The translations under genes were made by a program, and so were the position numbers. A stretch of 64,000 nucleotides of DNA from an uncultured Anaeroplasma sp. Its GTDB lineage: Bacteria; Bacillota_I; Bacilli_A; Acholeplasmatales; Anaeroplasmataceae. Positions 56,414-64,000 of this stretch are shown one piece after another; the first letter of the stretch is position 1; each line of letters begins with the position of its first letter. Location: assembly GCA_945919465.1 (NCBI GenBank), contig CAMEJG010000005.1:16923-80922 (forward strand), given 5' to 3'. The notes under the pieces are model-generated. The model had not been told where the DNA came from and did not search any database. It saw only the letters and a program-made list of their open reading frames with translations.

Positions 56414-58423
56414 ATGCAAACAATACTTAATATTTTTTTAGGTTCTTCTATTGTCGAATTAAAAAAAGAAAGAGAAGCTATTAAAAGTATGATCACAGAT
56501 ATTAATAGTAAGCTTAGAAAAAAGAATATTTTGATATATTTATATGCTTGTGAACAAAAAGATTTAATATACAAAGGTTATAGATCTCAAGATGAATTAA
56601 ATGATGATGTTAGAAAAAGTGATTATTCAATTTTTATTATAGGTAAATCATTAGGAGAAAAAACAAAAGAGGAATTTAATATTGCGCTAGATGGATTCAA
56701 TAAAAACAATAAACCTCAAATAATGGTAATGTTTAAAAAGATTCCAGAATATGAAAAAGATCATAGTGTAATATATTTCCAAAAAGAATTAGCTGAAAAA
56801 TATGAATACTATTATGAGCAATATGAAACTGAGTCTGATGCTGCTGCAATAGTTGCCTCATTAATTAATTCTATTAGTGGTGAGCTTTTAGTATCTCAAA
56901 GTGACGGTGTTTATATAGATGGAGAAAAGCTTTATGATTATGATAGGGAAATAAACAATAATAAACAAGTAAATGAAATTAAAACAAAAATAAATACTCT
57001 TGAAAATAAAATAAAGCTTGATAATACTAATGAAGAATTAAAAATAGAATTATCAAATTATCAGAAGAAGCTTTTCTTTTTAACTAATTCAATTAATAAT
57101 ATCTTATTATCATTAGCTGATTCCGTTGGATTTGGAGTTACTAATGAATATAAAAAGGCAGTTGATTTTATAAAAGGTGGCGATACAATTCTTGCAAAAT
57201 CAACATTAGAATATAATTCTATTTTAAGACATAAAGAATATATAGACAATATATTAGAATTAAGAAAAACCTTAATTAATTCTGTTAATGCCTTAATAAA
57301 AGAAAATAATCTATTAATTAAGCTAAAAGCTTTAGAAAGAATAGATGATTTAGAAATAAGAAAGCTATATGAAGAAAACATTGCATTAGAGAACTATGCC
57401 GGAATTGAACCTATAAGTGAATATAATTATGGAGATTATTTATTTGGTGTTACAGATTATTATAAAGCATTCAATCATATTTATTCTTATTTTTCATATT
57501 TATATTATGCGAAAGGTCAAAATAATCAAAAGCTATATGAAATGGCTAAAACTATATTAAGATTAGGTACTATTTATTCTCATATTTTTCAATTTAATGA
57601 TGCGAAATATTGTTATTCTACCTCTGTAAAAATACATGAAGAGCTTGCAAAAGAAAATGCTAAGCTTTATATCTTACAAAGAGCTGATTCCTATAATAAG
57701 CTAGGTAATGTTTGTGATGATCTTAAGGATTATAATTTAGGAGAATTTTATCATAATAAGGCTATTGAGTTATATAAAGAATCATATGATGATTATAAAG
57801 AGTGTAAATATGAATTAGGCTATAGCTATAATAAACAAGGTAATATTTTTAGACATAAAGCCTTAGAAGAAAAAAATAATAATTTATTTGATGAAGCAAA
57901 TAAGGATTTTGAAAAAGCATTATATTATTATAATTTAAATAAAAGCTTTACATTAGAAAATCTAATGGATAGTAGAAAGAAAAAAGAGACCTTAGGAATT
58001 AATGAAAAATCCATTGGTCTAACTTATCATTCTATGGGAGATTATAATGAAGCAATAAAGCATTTTAATAATTCATTAGAATATTTTGAAGAAAGTGTAT
58101 CTAAAAAAGTATTATATGTATGCTTCCAATATGCAAAAGTTTTATATCATAAATCTATGTCACTGTATTTATCATCCCCTGAAGATATAGATATAAAAGA
58201 TGATATTAGAGACTATTTGTGTGATGGTCAAAAATATTTATTAGAGTTATACGAAAAGAAGATAAATTTAAGAGAAGTATTATTTGAATTATCAAGAAAT
58301 TATTCTTTATTATATTCAATAAGAAAAAATAATAAATATATTGAGATTAAAGAAAAATATGATAATGAGCTTAAAGAGCTTAGTTCAAATAAATTATTCT
58401 CTATTTCTACAAGATTATATTAA
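56414..58423 (+). CDS. DUF4062 / TPR-repeat protein
   Basis: The first ~155 residues look like a DUF4062 domain, a TIR-like alpha/beta fold: ILNIFLGSSIVELKKERE, DELNDDVRKSDYSIFIIGKSLGEKTKEEF, and QIMVMFKKIPE. A coiled-coil stretch follows (~180-235), then helical TPR-like repeats from ~340 to the C terminus (for example YYKAFNHIYSYFSYLYYAKGQ and DYNLGEFYHNKAIELYKE). No NTPase domain is present. DUF4062 domains often sit at the N terminus of STAND and other signalling or defence proteins. GAGG precedes the ATG. It is one of three + strand genes. A sensor-effector role is an inference. Confidence 0.78.
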   Translation: MQTILNIFLGSSIVELKKEREAIKSMITDINSKLRKKNILIYLYACEQKDLIYKGYRSQDELNDDVRKSDYSIFIIGKSLGEKTKEEFNIALDGFNKNNKPQIMVMFKKIPEYEKDHSVIYFQKELAEKYEYYYEQYETESDAAAIVASLINSISGELLVSQSDGVYIDGEKLYDYDREINNNKQVNEIKTKINTLENKIKLDNTNEELKIELSNYQKKLFFLTNSINNILLSLADSVGFGVTNEYKKAVDFIKGGDTILAKSTLEYNSILRHKEYIDNILELRKTLINSVNALIKENNLLIKLKALERIDDLEIRKLYEENIALENYAGIEPISEYNYGDYLFGVTDYYKAFNHIYSYFSYLYYAKGQNNQKLYEMAKTILRLGTIYSHIFQFNDAKYCYSTSVKIHEELAKENAKLYILQRADSYNKLGNVCDDLKDYNLGEFYHNKAIELYKESYDDYKECKYELGYSYNKQGNIFRHKALEEKNNNLFDEANKDFEKALYYYNLNKSFTLENLMDSRKKKETLGINEKSIGLTYHSMGDYNEAIKHFNNSLEYFEESVSKKVLYVCFQYAKVLYHKSMSLYLSSPEDIDIKDDIRDYLCDGQKYLLELYEKKINLREVLFELSRNYSLLYSIRKNNKYIEIKEKYDNELKELSSNKLFSISTRLY

Positions 58424-58429
58424 TTAGAA

Positions 58430-58453
58430 AAAAGTTCTCATTTGAGAACTTTT
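58430..58453. terminator. Bidirectional intrinsic terminator
   Basis: A perfect 10-bp stem (AAAAGTTCTC/GAGAACTTTT, 4-base loop) lies between the convergent DUF4062 and P-type ATPase-like genes. It serves both directions. Confidence 0.88.
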
Positions 58454-60359
58454 ATTTTGAATCAATATATTTAATATTAATTACAAATACAAGCATTGAT
58501 GCCATTTCTAAAAGTATAGCTACCCATATATTTATAATTCCAAATAAAGATAATAATATTATTGCAATTCTAAGTATCATATCAGATATAAAATCAAAAT
58601 ATATAACATTTAAGGTTCTTTTAGATATTTCCACTGCCTTTTGTAGTTGATTTAGATCATTACCTAATACAAAAACATAAGGTAATGAATATAATTCATC
58701 ATCCATACTTCCAGCCTCGAGTATAATACCTAAATCTGCTTCTTTAAATAGTTCTAGCTCATCATGCTTAGAGCCTATATAGCAAACTACATCATTTTTA
58801 TCTTTATTATTCTTATACTCATTTACTATTCTTTTTTTATCTTGAGATAATAATTGACATTTATAGTCATCTAGCATCAATCTATCAGCCAAGCTAGAAG
58901 ATACTGCCTCATTATCCCTTGTAAGCATAATTATTTTAGCTCCACTAGTAGATAAATAAGATAATAGCGAAGAAGCTTCAGGTCTTACTTCATCAGATAT
59001 TACTATAGTACCTAAAAATTTTTTATTAAATGCTAAATATAAAATAGTACCTATTGAATCATTTTTTAAATATTTAATATCATGTTCAAGCATTAATCTT
59101 TCATTGCCACATATAATAATATTCTTATTCTTTTTAGCAACAATACCTAATTCATTTTCAGTAATTATTTGATATCCCTTATCATAATTTGCTTTATATG
59201 CTCCTCTTAATGCCTCAGAAATTGGTTTAGTCGAATTATAATGAGCCTCACAAGCATAACGTAAAATAATATTTCTACTTTTTTGAGGAAATACATTAGC
59301 TACTGAAAAATGACCATTAGTTAATGTGCCTGTTTTATCAAAAATAAAGGTTTTAACCTTAGACAATTTTTCTAAATAATTAGCATTTTTTATTAACACA
59401 TGATTTAATGAAGCATTTGTAAGTCCATATGAGAATGCTAAAATAACAGAATTAAATAATTGATAAGTACTTGAAATAACTAAAATATTAATACTTCTTA
59501 ATATCCACCCCATATGATTTCCATCAAACATTGGAGGAATAAAAGCTATAAGTACTGAAAATATCAGCATAATGGGAGAATAAAATTTATCAAGTTTTTT
59601 AATTAATCTTTCTATTATTGATAATGATTTAGATTCATTATCAGTAAAATTAACTATTTTATAAACCTTTGAATCAAAATATTTTTCTTTTACTTTAATT
59701 TCAATTGTTTCTTCTTCATTATAAGCACCACTACAAACAAAATCACCTGAGGCTAATGCTGTTTTTTTATCAATACCTAATACTGGCATATAATTGATAG
59801 TAGTTTTTCCTTTTACAATTATACCATCAACTGGAATAACAGTTTCAGGATTAATAACTATTACATCATTCACTCTAATTGATTCAATTGTTTGAGTTTC
59901 ATAGTTATTTCTAGTTTTCTTTAAGACAATTTCTTCTTTTATTCTTGAAAAATCATTATATAAATTACGATATCTATCAGCAAAAACAGACTCTAGTATT
60001 ATAACAAATTGATAAAGTATCATATATAGTACAGGGGTTGCAATATATCTTACTGTTTCATTAATTGTACTATAAAAAATACCAGTAATAAATATTGAAA
60101 TAGAAGCTATAATAACTAATATTTTTTCATCAAAGAATTGTTTATTCTTTAGAGCAAGATATGCTTTATAATAAACATCATATCCAGCATAAACATAAAT
60201 AGATAAGTATATTATTAAAGGTATTATCCATAATATCTTTTTATTTGGTATAAAATCTACATTTAAAGCATTAAGAATTAAGGATGATAAATATACTAAT
60301 AAAAAAATTACAGTAGAAATAATTATTCTTTTTAATTTTTCCTTTTGTTTCTTTTTCAT
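58452..60359 (-). CDS. P1B-type ATPase-like protein with degenerate catalytic motifs
   Basis: Organisation follows heavy-metal P1B ATPases: membrane segments, an actuator domain, two more segments, then the phosphorylation and nucleotide domains. The phosphorylation motif DKTGTLTNG is intact. Other signatures are lost. The CPC motif in the transport helix reads ISSTYQLF; the actuator TGE region reads VLGID; TGDN reads TRDN; the hinge GDGxND reads IGSKHDE; the SEHP motif reads TKPIS. I checked the missing CPC on the nucleotide sequence. Length is 635 aa. It follows, with a four-base overlap, an intact HMA gene and an ArsR gene. It could be a non-transporting sensor or a pump with unusual chemistry. 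Confidence 0.85.
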   Translation of the reverse strand: MKKKQKEKLKRIIISTVIFLLVYLSSLILNALNVDFIPNKKILWIIPLIIYLSIYVYAGYDVYYKAYLALKNKQFFDEKILVIIASISIFITGIFYSTINETVRYIATPVLYMILYQFVIILESVFADRYRNLYNDFSRIKEEIVLKKTRNNYETQTIESIRVNDVIVINPETVIPVDGIIVKGKTTINYMPVLGIDKKTALASGDFVCSGAYNEEETIEIKVKEKYFDSKVYKIVNFTDNESKSLSIIERLIKKLDKFYSPIMLIFSVLIAFIPPMFDGNHMGWILRSINILVISSTYQLFNSVILAFSYGLTNASLNHVLIKNANYLEKLSKVKTFIFDKTGTLTNGHFSVANVFPQKSRNIILRYACEAHYNSTKPISEALRGAYKANYDKGYQIITENELGIVAKKNKNIIICGNERLMLEHDIKYLKNDSIGTILYLAFNKKFLGTIVISDEVRPEASSLLSYLSTSGAKIIMLTRDNEAVSSSLADRLMLDDYKCQLLSQDKKRIVNEYKNNKDKNDVVCYIGSKHDELELFKEADLGIILEAGSMDDELYSLPYVFVLGNDLNQLQKAVEISKRTLNVIYFDFISDMILRIAIILLSLFGIINIWVAILLEMASMLVFVINIKYIDSK

Positions 60360-60571
60360 CCGACAATATCAAAATCAGGTTCAATTTTTTTAGCTGTAGT
60401 TATAGCCTTTTTATAAATAGCCTCATATTCAGAATCACTTGCATCTAAAATCATCTTTTGAGTAATAAAATTAACCTGAACTGAATTTACTCCTTCAATT
60501 TTCTTTATTGCAGCCTCAATTTTTTGAGCACAAACAGCACAATCAACCTCAATTTTATAAATTTTTTTCAT
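60356..60571 (-). CDS. Heavy-metal-associated (HMA) domain protein
   Basis: A 71-aa ferredoxin-like HMA protein, as in copper chaperones and the N-terminal domains of metal pumps. The metal site VDCAVCAQ supplies two Cys (CxxC). The rest follows the family: AAIKKIEGVNSVQVNFITQKMIL. It lies between arsR and the pump-like gene, overlapping the latter by four bases. Metal identity is not predictable; Zn, Cd or Cu are all possible. Confidence 0.88.
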   Translation of the reverse strand: MKKIYKIEVDCAVCAQKIEAAIKKIEGVNSVQVNFITQKMILDASDSEYEAIYKKAITTAKKIEPDFDIVG

Positions 60572-60581
60572 AAGTTCCCTC

Positions 60582-60899
60582 CTACTTATCCTCTAATACA
60601 TGTGCTAAGGCACATTCAAACAATGTAGAAACATGATCATCATCTAATGAATAAATCATTTCCTTTCCATCCCTTTTGCATTTAACAAGCTTTGCCTGTT
60701 TTAAGGTTCTTAATTGGTGTGACACTGCATATTTTGTCATATTTACTGCATTTGAAATATCGCTAACGCAGAAATCACCCTTTTCTAAAACAAAAAGAAT
60801 TCTTGTTCTAGTAGGATCACCTAAAACCTTAAAAAGCTCTGATAAATCACCAATGACCTCTTCATTAGGTATACTTTCTTTTACTTCTTTTATTTCCAT
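60582..60899 (-). CDS. ArsR/SmtB-family metal-sensing repressor
   Basis: A winged-helix metalloregulator of 105 aa. The core is LFKVLGDPTRTRILFVLEKGDFCVSDIS, with recognition helix KYAVSHQLRTLKQAKLV. The C-terminal helix has DDHVSTLFECALAHVLED, which fits the alpha5 Zn site pattern D-x-H-x10-H-x2-E of SmtB and CzrA. A single Cys in the alpha3 region (DFC) is not enough for the CadC-type site. Its promoter overlaps a perfect 8-8-8 inverted repeat, so autorepression relieved by metal is likely. It leads the operon arsR-HMA-pump. Confidence 0.93.
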   Translation of the reverse strand: MEIKEVKESIPNEEVIGDLSELFKVLGDPTRTRILFVLEKGDFCVSDISNAVNMTKYAVSHQLRTLKQAKLVKCKRDGKEMIYSLDDDHVSTLFECALAHVLEDK

Positions 60900-60916
60900 A
60901 ACATCACCTTTATTTC

Positions 60917-60948
60917 AGTATATCACAGTTGAATAATTTGTCAACTGT
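60917..60948 (-). promoter_or_regulatory. Promoter and ArsR operator of the metal operon
   Basis: On the minus strand TTGACA (60939-60944) and TATACT (60917-60922) are 16 bases apart. A perfect inverted repeat, ACAGTTGA-N8-TCAACTGT (60925-60948), covers the -35 and spacer, the expected shape of an ArsR/SmtB operator. Confidence 0.85.
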
Positions 60949-63882
60949 TTAATTGTAATTAACTAATTGAAGATTAGAAATAATAAATGAAGTAATTCCT
61001 TTAACATTATCCTTTTTAAGATTTCCAGTAGCTATGTAAATATTATTATCATTAATTTCAAAATTAAATGTAGTTAAGGTTTTAGGAAAAATAACAAATT
61101 CTAACTCATTTGCTTCATCCTCTAATTGTCCAACTAGCATTAATTCTTTCTTTTTTGTTGTAATCTTTTTTATCTTTACAAAATGAATTAAAATATTGGC
61201 TACCATTTCATACCTTAAACATTTTATAGGAACGATACTATTATTCTTCTTAATTGAATCCATATTTCTAAACATATTATATTCAAGATTAAAACCTAAA
61301 TATTTCTTTTCCATTTCTCTTAAATACGATAGTTCATATTCAGTTTTATTTACAATTGGATTATCAATAAATTTAAGAAATAAATCATCCTCTTTAGTAG
61401 ATGCTTCAATCATACTCTTTTTAGTATCCTTAAAGATATCAAGAGCGCCAGAAAATATTAATGCAGTAATCACATTGCTACCAATATTACTATTTCTATT
61501 CTTAAAATCAGAATAGCTTTTATATAAGCCATTATTATTTCTTTCTAAAACTATAGAAAGAGTAACGGCCTCTCCAATAGAAAAAATAGCATTTAAAGGT
61601 ATAAATAAGCCAACTTTTGTTGATACAAATTTATTAGTAGAAACATTAATATTTGGTTTATTTATTACTAAACCTCTATTTTTAGCATATCTAAAATATT
61701 GAAGCATTGTATCTTGATTACTAATAACATTATTTAAAATATTAGACATAAATATAGGAAAATAATTAACTTTTAAATATGCCATTTGGTAACATAATAA
61801 TGCATAAGCTACTGAATGTGATCTATTAAAACCATAATTTGCAAATTTATATATCAATTGATATATTTCAGTTGCAGTTTCTCTTTCATAACCCTTATTA
61901 ACGGAACGATTAATAAAATCTGATGCCATTTCATGAAGCTTAGTAGAATCCTTTTTAGATACAGCGCGTCTTAAAATATCAGCCTCACCTAATGAATATC
62001 CACTAAATACTTGAGCTATTCTCATAATTTGTTCTTGATATACAATTATTCCGTATGTGCTTTTTAATATTGGCTCTAAATCTGGATGTATATATTCAAT
62101 TTTTTCTCCATGCTTACGTCTAATAAATTCATCAATATTATCCATAGGTCCTGGCCTATATAATGCTAAAACTGCTACTAAATCCTCAAAACAGGTGGGT
62201 TTAAGCTTAACTAATACATTTCTGATACCCTGTGATTCTAATTGAAATATTCCTAATGTATCTCCCTTTTGAAGCATTTTAAATACATTAGAATCGTTTA
62301 ACGGAATATTTCTTAAATCATTCATTGAAAAATTAATATCTTGCATCATATTAGAAATCATAGTTAAATTTCTAATACCTAAAAAATCCATTTTTAAAAG
62401 ACCAATTTTTTCTAAATCAGAAGCTTCAAGCTGAGATTGATACAAATCATTAATTCCTTCTTGTAATGGAATAACCTCATCTAAAGGCTTTGAAGATAAA
62501 ATAATACCTGCAGCATGAGTAGAAATATGTTTAGGTAACCCTTCTATTCCTCTTGCAATATATAGAAAATGATACATTTCTGTACCCTCATATTCCTTTA
62601 ATAGCTCATCATAGCCTCTTTCTAAGACCATATCAATTATTTTTTCAATTCTACTAACCTCAATCTTACATACCCTAGCTAATTCTCTTACAGAGCTTTT
62701 AATTTGAAAAGTACCAAATGCTGAAATATTGCATACATGATCCTTCCCATATAGTTCCTCAACATGCTTAATTACTCTATCTCTATCAACATCGGGAAAA
62801 TCAGTATCAATATCTGGCATTGAAATACGTTCAGGATTTAAAAATCTTTCGAACAATAAATCATATTCTATAGGATTAACCTCTGTTATACCAAGACAAT
62901 ATGCCACTAAGCTTCCTGCAGCACTACCTCTACCTGGGCCAACTAAAATTCCATTATTTTTAGAATATTTAATAAAATCCCATACAATTAAAAAATAATC
63001 ATCATAGCCCATTTTATGTATAACTGAAAGTTCATAATTTAATCTATTAATATACAAATGATTATTAAAGCCTCTTTTTTCTAATCCTTTAAAGCACAAT
63101 GCTTCTAAATATTTAAAAGAGGAAATACCTTTATTATTAGGAAATTTAGGGAGTTCTATTTTTTCTTTAAATAAATCTAAATTAATACTATTAATGAATG
63201 TATCAATTCTTTCATCTACTAATGGATTAGAATCAAAACTATAATCATCAAATTCACCAACAGTAAATTCTTTATTTCCAATTCTAGCCAATGCTTCACA
63301 AATACAAGCATCCTTATTAGAAGGATAAATACATTTATGAATAGGTAATGTTTTTATATTACGCTCCATTACATATTTTTCTATCCTTGTATTAATATCG
63401 ATTTTATCTAGCTTATTAGTATATGAAATACCCATATACCAATCGTTATTAAATTGACTTAGCTTTTCGTCTAATAGCTTATATTCTCTTTTATAAAACA
63501 ATCTTTCTAAATAAGAATCATTAAATACATAAATATAATAAATATTTTTATAATTAATAATATCATTAAGGTCATTAATTCCTATAGTATTTACTAATGT
63601 AGTTATTTTGAGTAATTCCTTATATCCTAAATTATTTTTAGCATATAATAATACTTTTGATTCATAAGAATCATCCTCTATAAAGGTGTATTCTAAGCCT
63701 ATAACAGGCTTAATATTATTTGCTATACATTTAGTATAAAACTTATAATTTCCATATAAATTACTATCTGTAATCGTTAAAAAATCAAATGAAGCGGCCT
63801 TAGCCATACTAATATAATCATCTAGTCGATTACAACTTGATAGCATATTGTATTCAGTTTGACCATAGATAAACCCCTTCAT
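60949..63882 (-). CDS. dnaE: DNA polymerase III alpha subunit (DnaE)
   Basis: A C-family replicative polymerase. It has the N-terminal PHP domain, but its metal ligands are changed (YGQTEYNMLSS in place of HTEYS, ITDSNLYG in place of TDHGNLFG), so proofreading by PHP is unlikely. The catalytic palm has MPDIDTDFPDVDRD and GPGRGSAAGSLVAYCLGIT. Later come YRPGPMDNID, VYQEQIM and NYGFNRSHSVAYALL. A C-terminal OB-like segment (MLVGQLEDEANELEFVIFP) ends it. Length (977 aa) is short, as in mollicute-like and other Bacilli DnaE. AGGAGG precedes the ATG. PolC is not in the window. Confidence 0.96.
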   Translation of the reverse strand: MKGFIYGQTEYNMLSSCNRLDDYISMAKAASFDFLTITDSNLYGNYKFYTKCIANNIKPVIGLEYTFIEDDSYESKVLLYAKNNLGYKELLKITTLVNTIGINDLNDIINYKNIYYIYVFNDSYLERLFYKREYKLLDEKLSQFNNDWYMGISYTNKLDKIDINTRIEKYVMERNIKTLPIHKCIYPSNKDACICEALARIGNKEFTVGEFDDYSFDSNPLVDERIDTFINSINLDLFKEKIELPKFPNNKGISSFKYLEALCFKGLEKRGFNNHLYINRLNYELSVIHKMGYDDYFLIVWDFIKYSKNNGILVGPGRGSAAGSLVAYCLGITEVNPIEYDLLFERFLNPERISMPDIDTDFPDVDRDRVIKHVEELYGKDHVCNISAFGTFQIKSSVRELARVCKIEVSRIEKIIDMVLERGYDELLKEYEGTEMYHFLYIARGIEGLPKHISTHAAGIILSSKPLDEVIPLQEGINDLYQSQLEASDLEKIGLLKMDFLGIRNLTMISNMMQDINFSMNDLRNIPLNDSNVFKMLQKGDTLGIFQLESQGIRNVLVKLKPTCFEDLVAVLALYRPGPMDNIDEFIRRKHGEKIEYIHPDLEPILKSTYGIIVYQEQIMRIAQVFSGYSLGEADILRRAVSKKDSTKLHEMASDFINRSVNKGYERETATEIYQLIYKFANYGFNRSHSVAYALLCYQMAYLKVNYFPIFMSNILNNVISNQDTMLQYFRYAKNRGLVINKPNINVSTNKFVSTKVGLFIPLNAIFSIGEAVTLSIVLERNNNGLYKSYSDFKNRNSNIGSNVITALIFSGALDIFKDTKKSMIEASTKEDDLFLKFIDNPIVNKTEYELSYLREMEKKYLGFNLEYNMFRNMDSIKKNNSIVPIKCLRYEMVANILIHFVKIKKITTKKKELMLVGQLEDEANELEFVIFPKTLTTFNFEINDNNIYIATGNLKKDNVKGITSFIISNLQLVNYN

Positions 63883-63955
63883 AAGTAGCCTCCTAAAATA
63901 GTATTTTTATTTTACCATAAAACAAGATAAATTTAAATAATAGAAGAGAACAAAA

Positions 63956-64000
63956 GTGAAAAATAAATTTTTCACCTTTAAGGCCATTCGGCCTTTTTTT
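63956..64000. terminator. Tandem terminator hairpins at the window edge
   Basis: Two stems follow each other: GTGAAAAA/TTTTTCAC (63956-63975) and AAGGCC/GGCCTT (63980-63995) with a T-run on the + strand. The first has TTTTG downstream on the minus strand. They probably end a gene lying beyond the window. Confidence 0.65.

Noticed and set aside
1-64000. Mycoplasma-type genetic code (UGA = Trp)
   Set aside because: Trp codons checked (for example in exoA) are UGG, and cas2 ends in UGA, so the standard bacterial code applies.
1-64000. tRNA or rRNA genes and insertion sequences
   Set aside because: I looked for T-loop-like GTTCRAATC segments, rRNA motifs, transposase-like proteins and flanking inverted repeats, and saw none that hold up.

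Overview
The window is AT-rich chromosomal DNA from a low-GC Gram-positive bacterium, most likely a Bacilli-class member near Erysipelotrichales or the uncultured gut Bacilli orders. The evidence is the codon bias, peptidoglycan genes (murB, murC, murG, ftsZ), a tyrosine T-box leader, ccpA with an HPr-like gene, and Bacillus-type neighbourhoods (cotE near mutS-mutL-miaA; gerW beside a DUF2953 gene; ylmE-ylmH). UGA is a stop (it ends cas2) and Trp is UGG, so this is not a code-4 mollicute. cotE and gerW suggest a spore-forming lineage or its descendant. Species is not determinable from the sequence alone. Only three genes lie on the + strand: the coiled-coil gene, a membrane protein and the DUF4062 protein.

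Layout. 1-3.3 kb: the 3' part of a very large coiled-coil gene that runs off the left edge. 3.3-21.7 kb: minus-strand core genes (ftsZ, murB, murG, exoA, a CorC-like protein, efp, aroQ, aroK, miaA, mutL, mutS, an acidic tail-anchored protein, a heterodimeric ABC exporter, cotE). 21.9-36.7 kb: an accessory and defence region with a membrane protein, a 35-repeat type II-A CRISPR array, csn2-cas2-cas1-cas9, a tracrRNA on the opposite strand, an XRE-ImmA pair, a 54-aa ORF, and a 1187-aa protein with Sel1 repeats, a TIR domain and a STAND-type NTPase. 36.7-55 kb: core genes again (rlmCD-like, sdaA, uvrB, Na/Pi transporter, rnhA, gerW, mtnN, ylmH, ylmE, a response regulator, nnr, T-box-tyrS, ccpA, murC, tpiA, an HPr variant, pgk). 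55-58.4 kb: a divergent pair, a hypothetical gene and a DUF4062-TPR protein. 58.4-64 kb: an ArsR/HMA/P-type-ATPase-like operon and dnaE.

How the parts work together. The CRISPR locus looks complete. Cas9 keeps its RuvC and HNH residues, the adaptation genes are translationally coupled, the leader end carries a TTTGAG anchor motif next to csn2, and a tracrRNA with a matching anti-repeat has its own consensus promoter. The adjacent XRE-ImmA pair and the Sel1-TIR-STAND protein extend this into a defence island. The best candidate for an undescribed system is the Sel1-TIR-STAND gene, whose repeats precede the TIR domain instead of forming the C-terminal sensor. The DUF4062-TPR pair is second. Other oddities are a P-type ATPase-like protein that has lost most catalytic signatures but sits behind an intact metal sensor, and an HPr-like protein without the Arg that normally follows the phosphorylated His. 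Several starts in the ORF track are corrected here from ribosome-binding sites.
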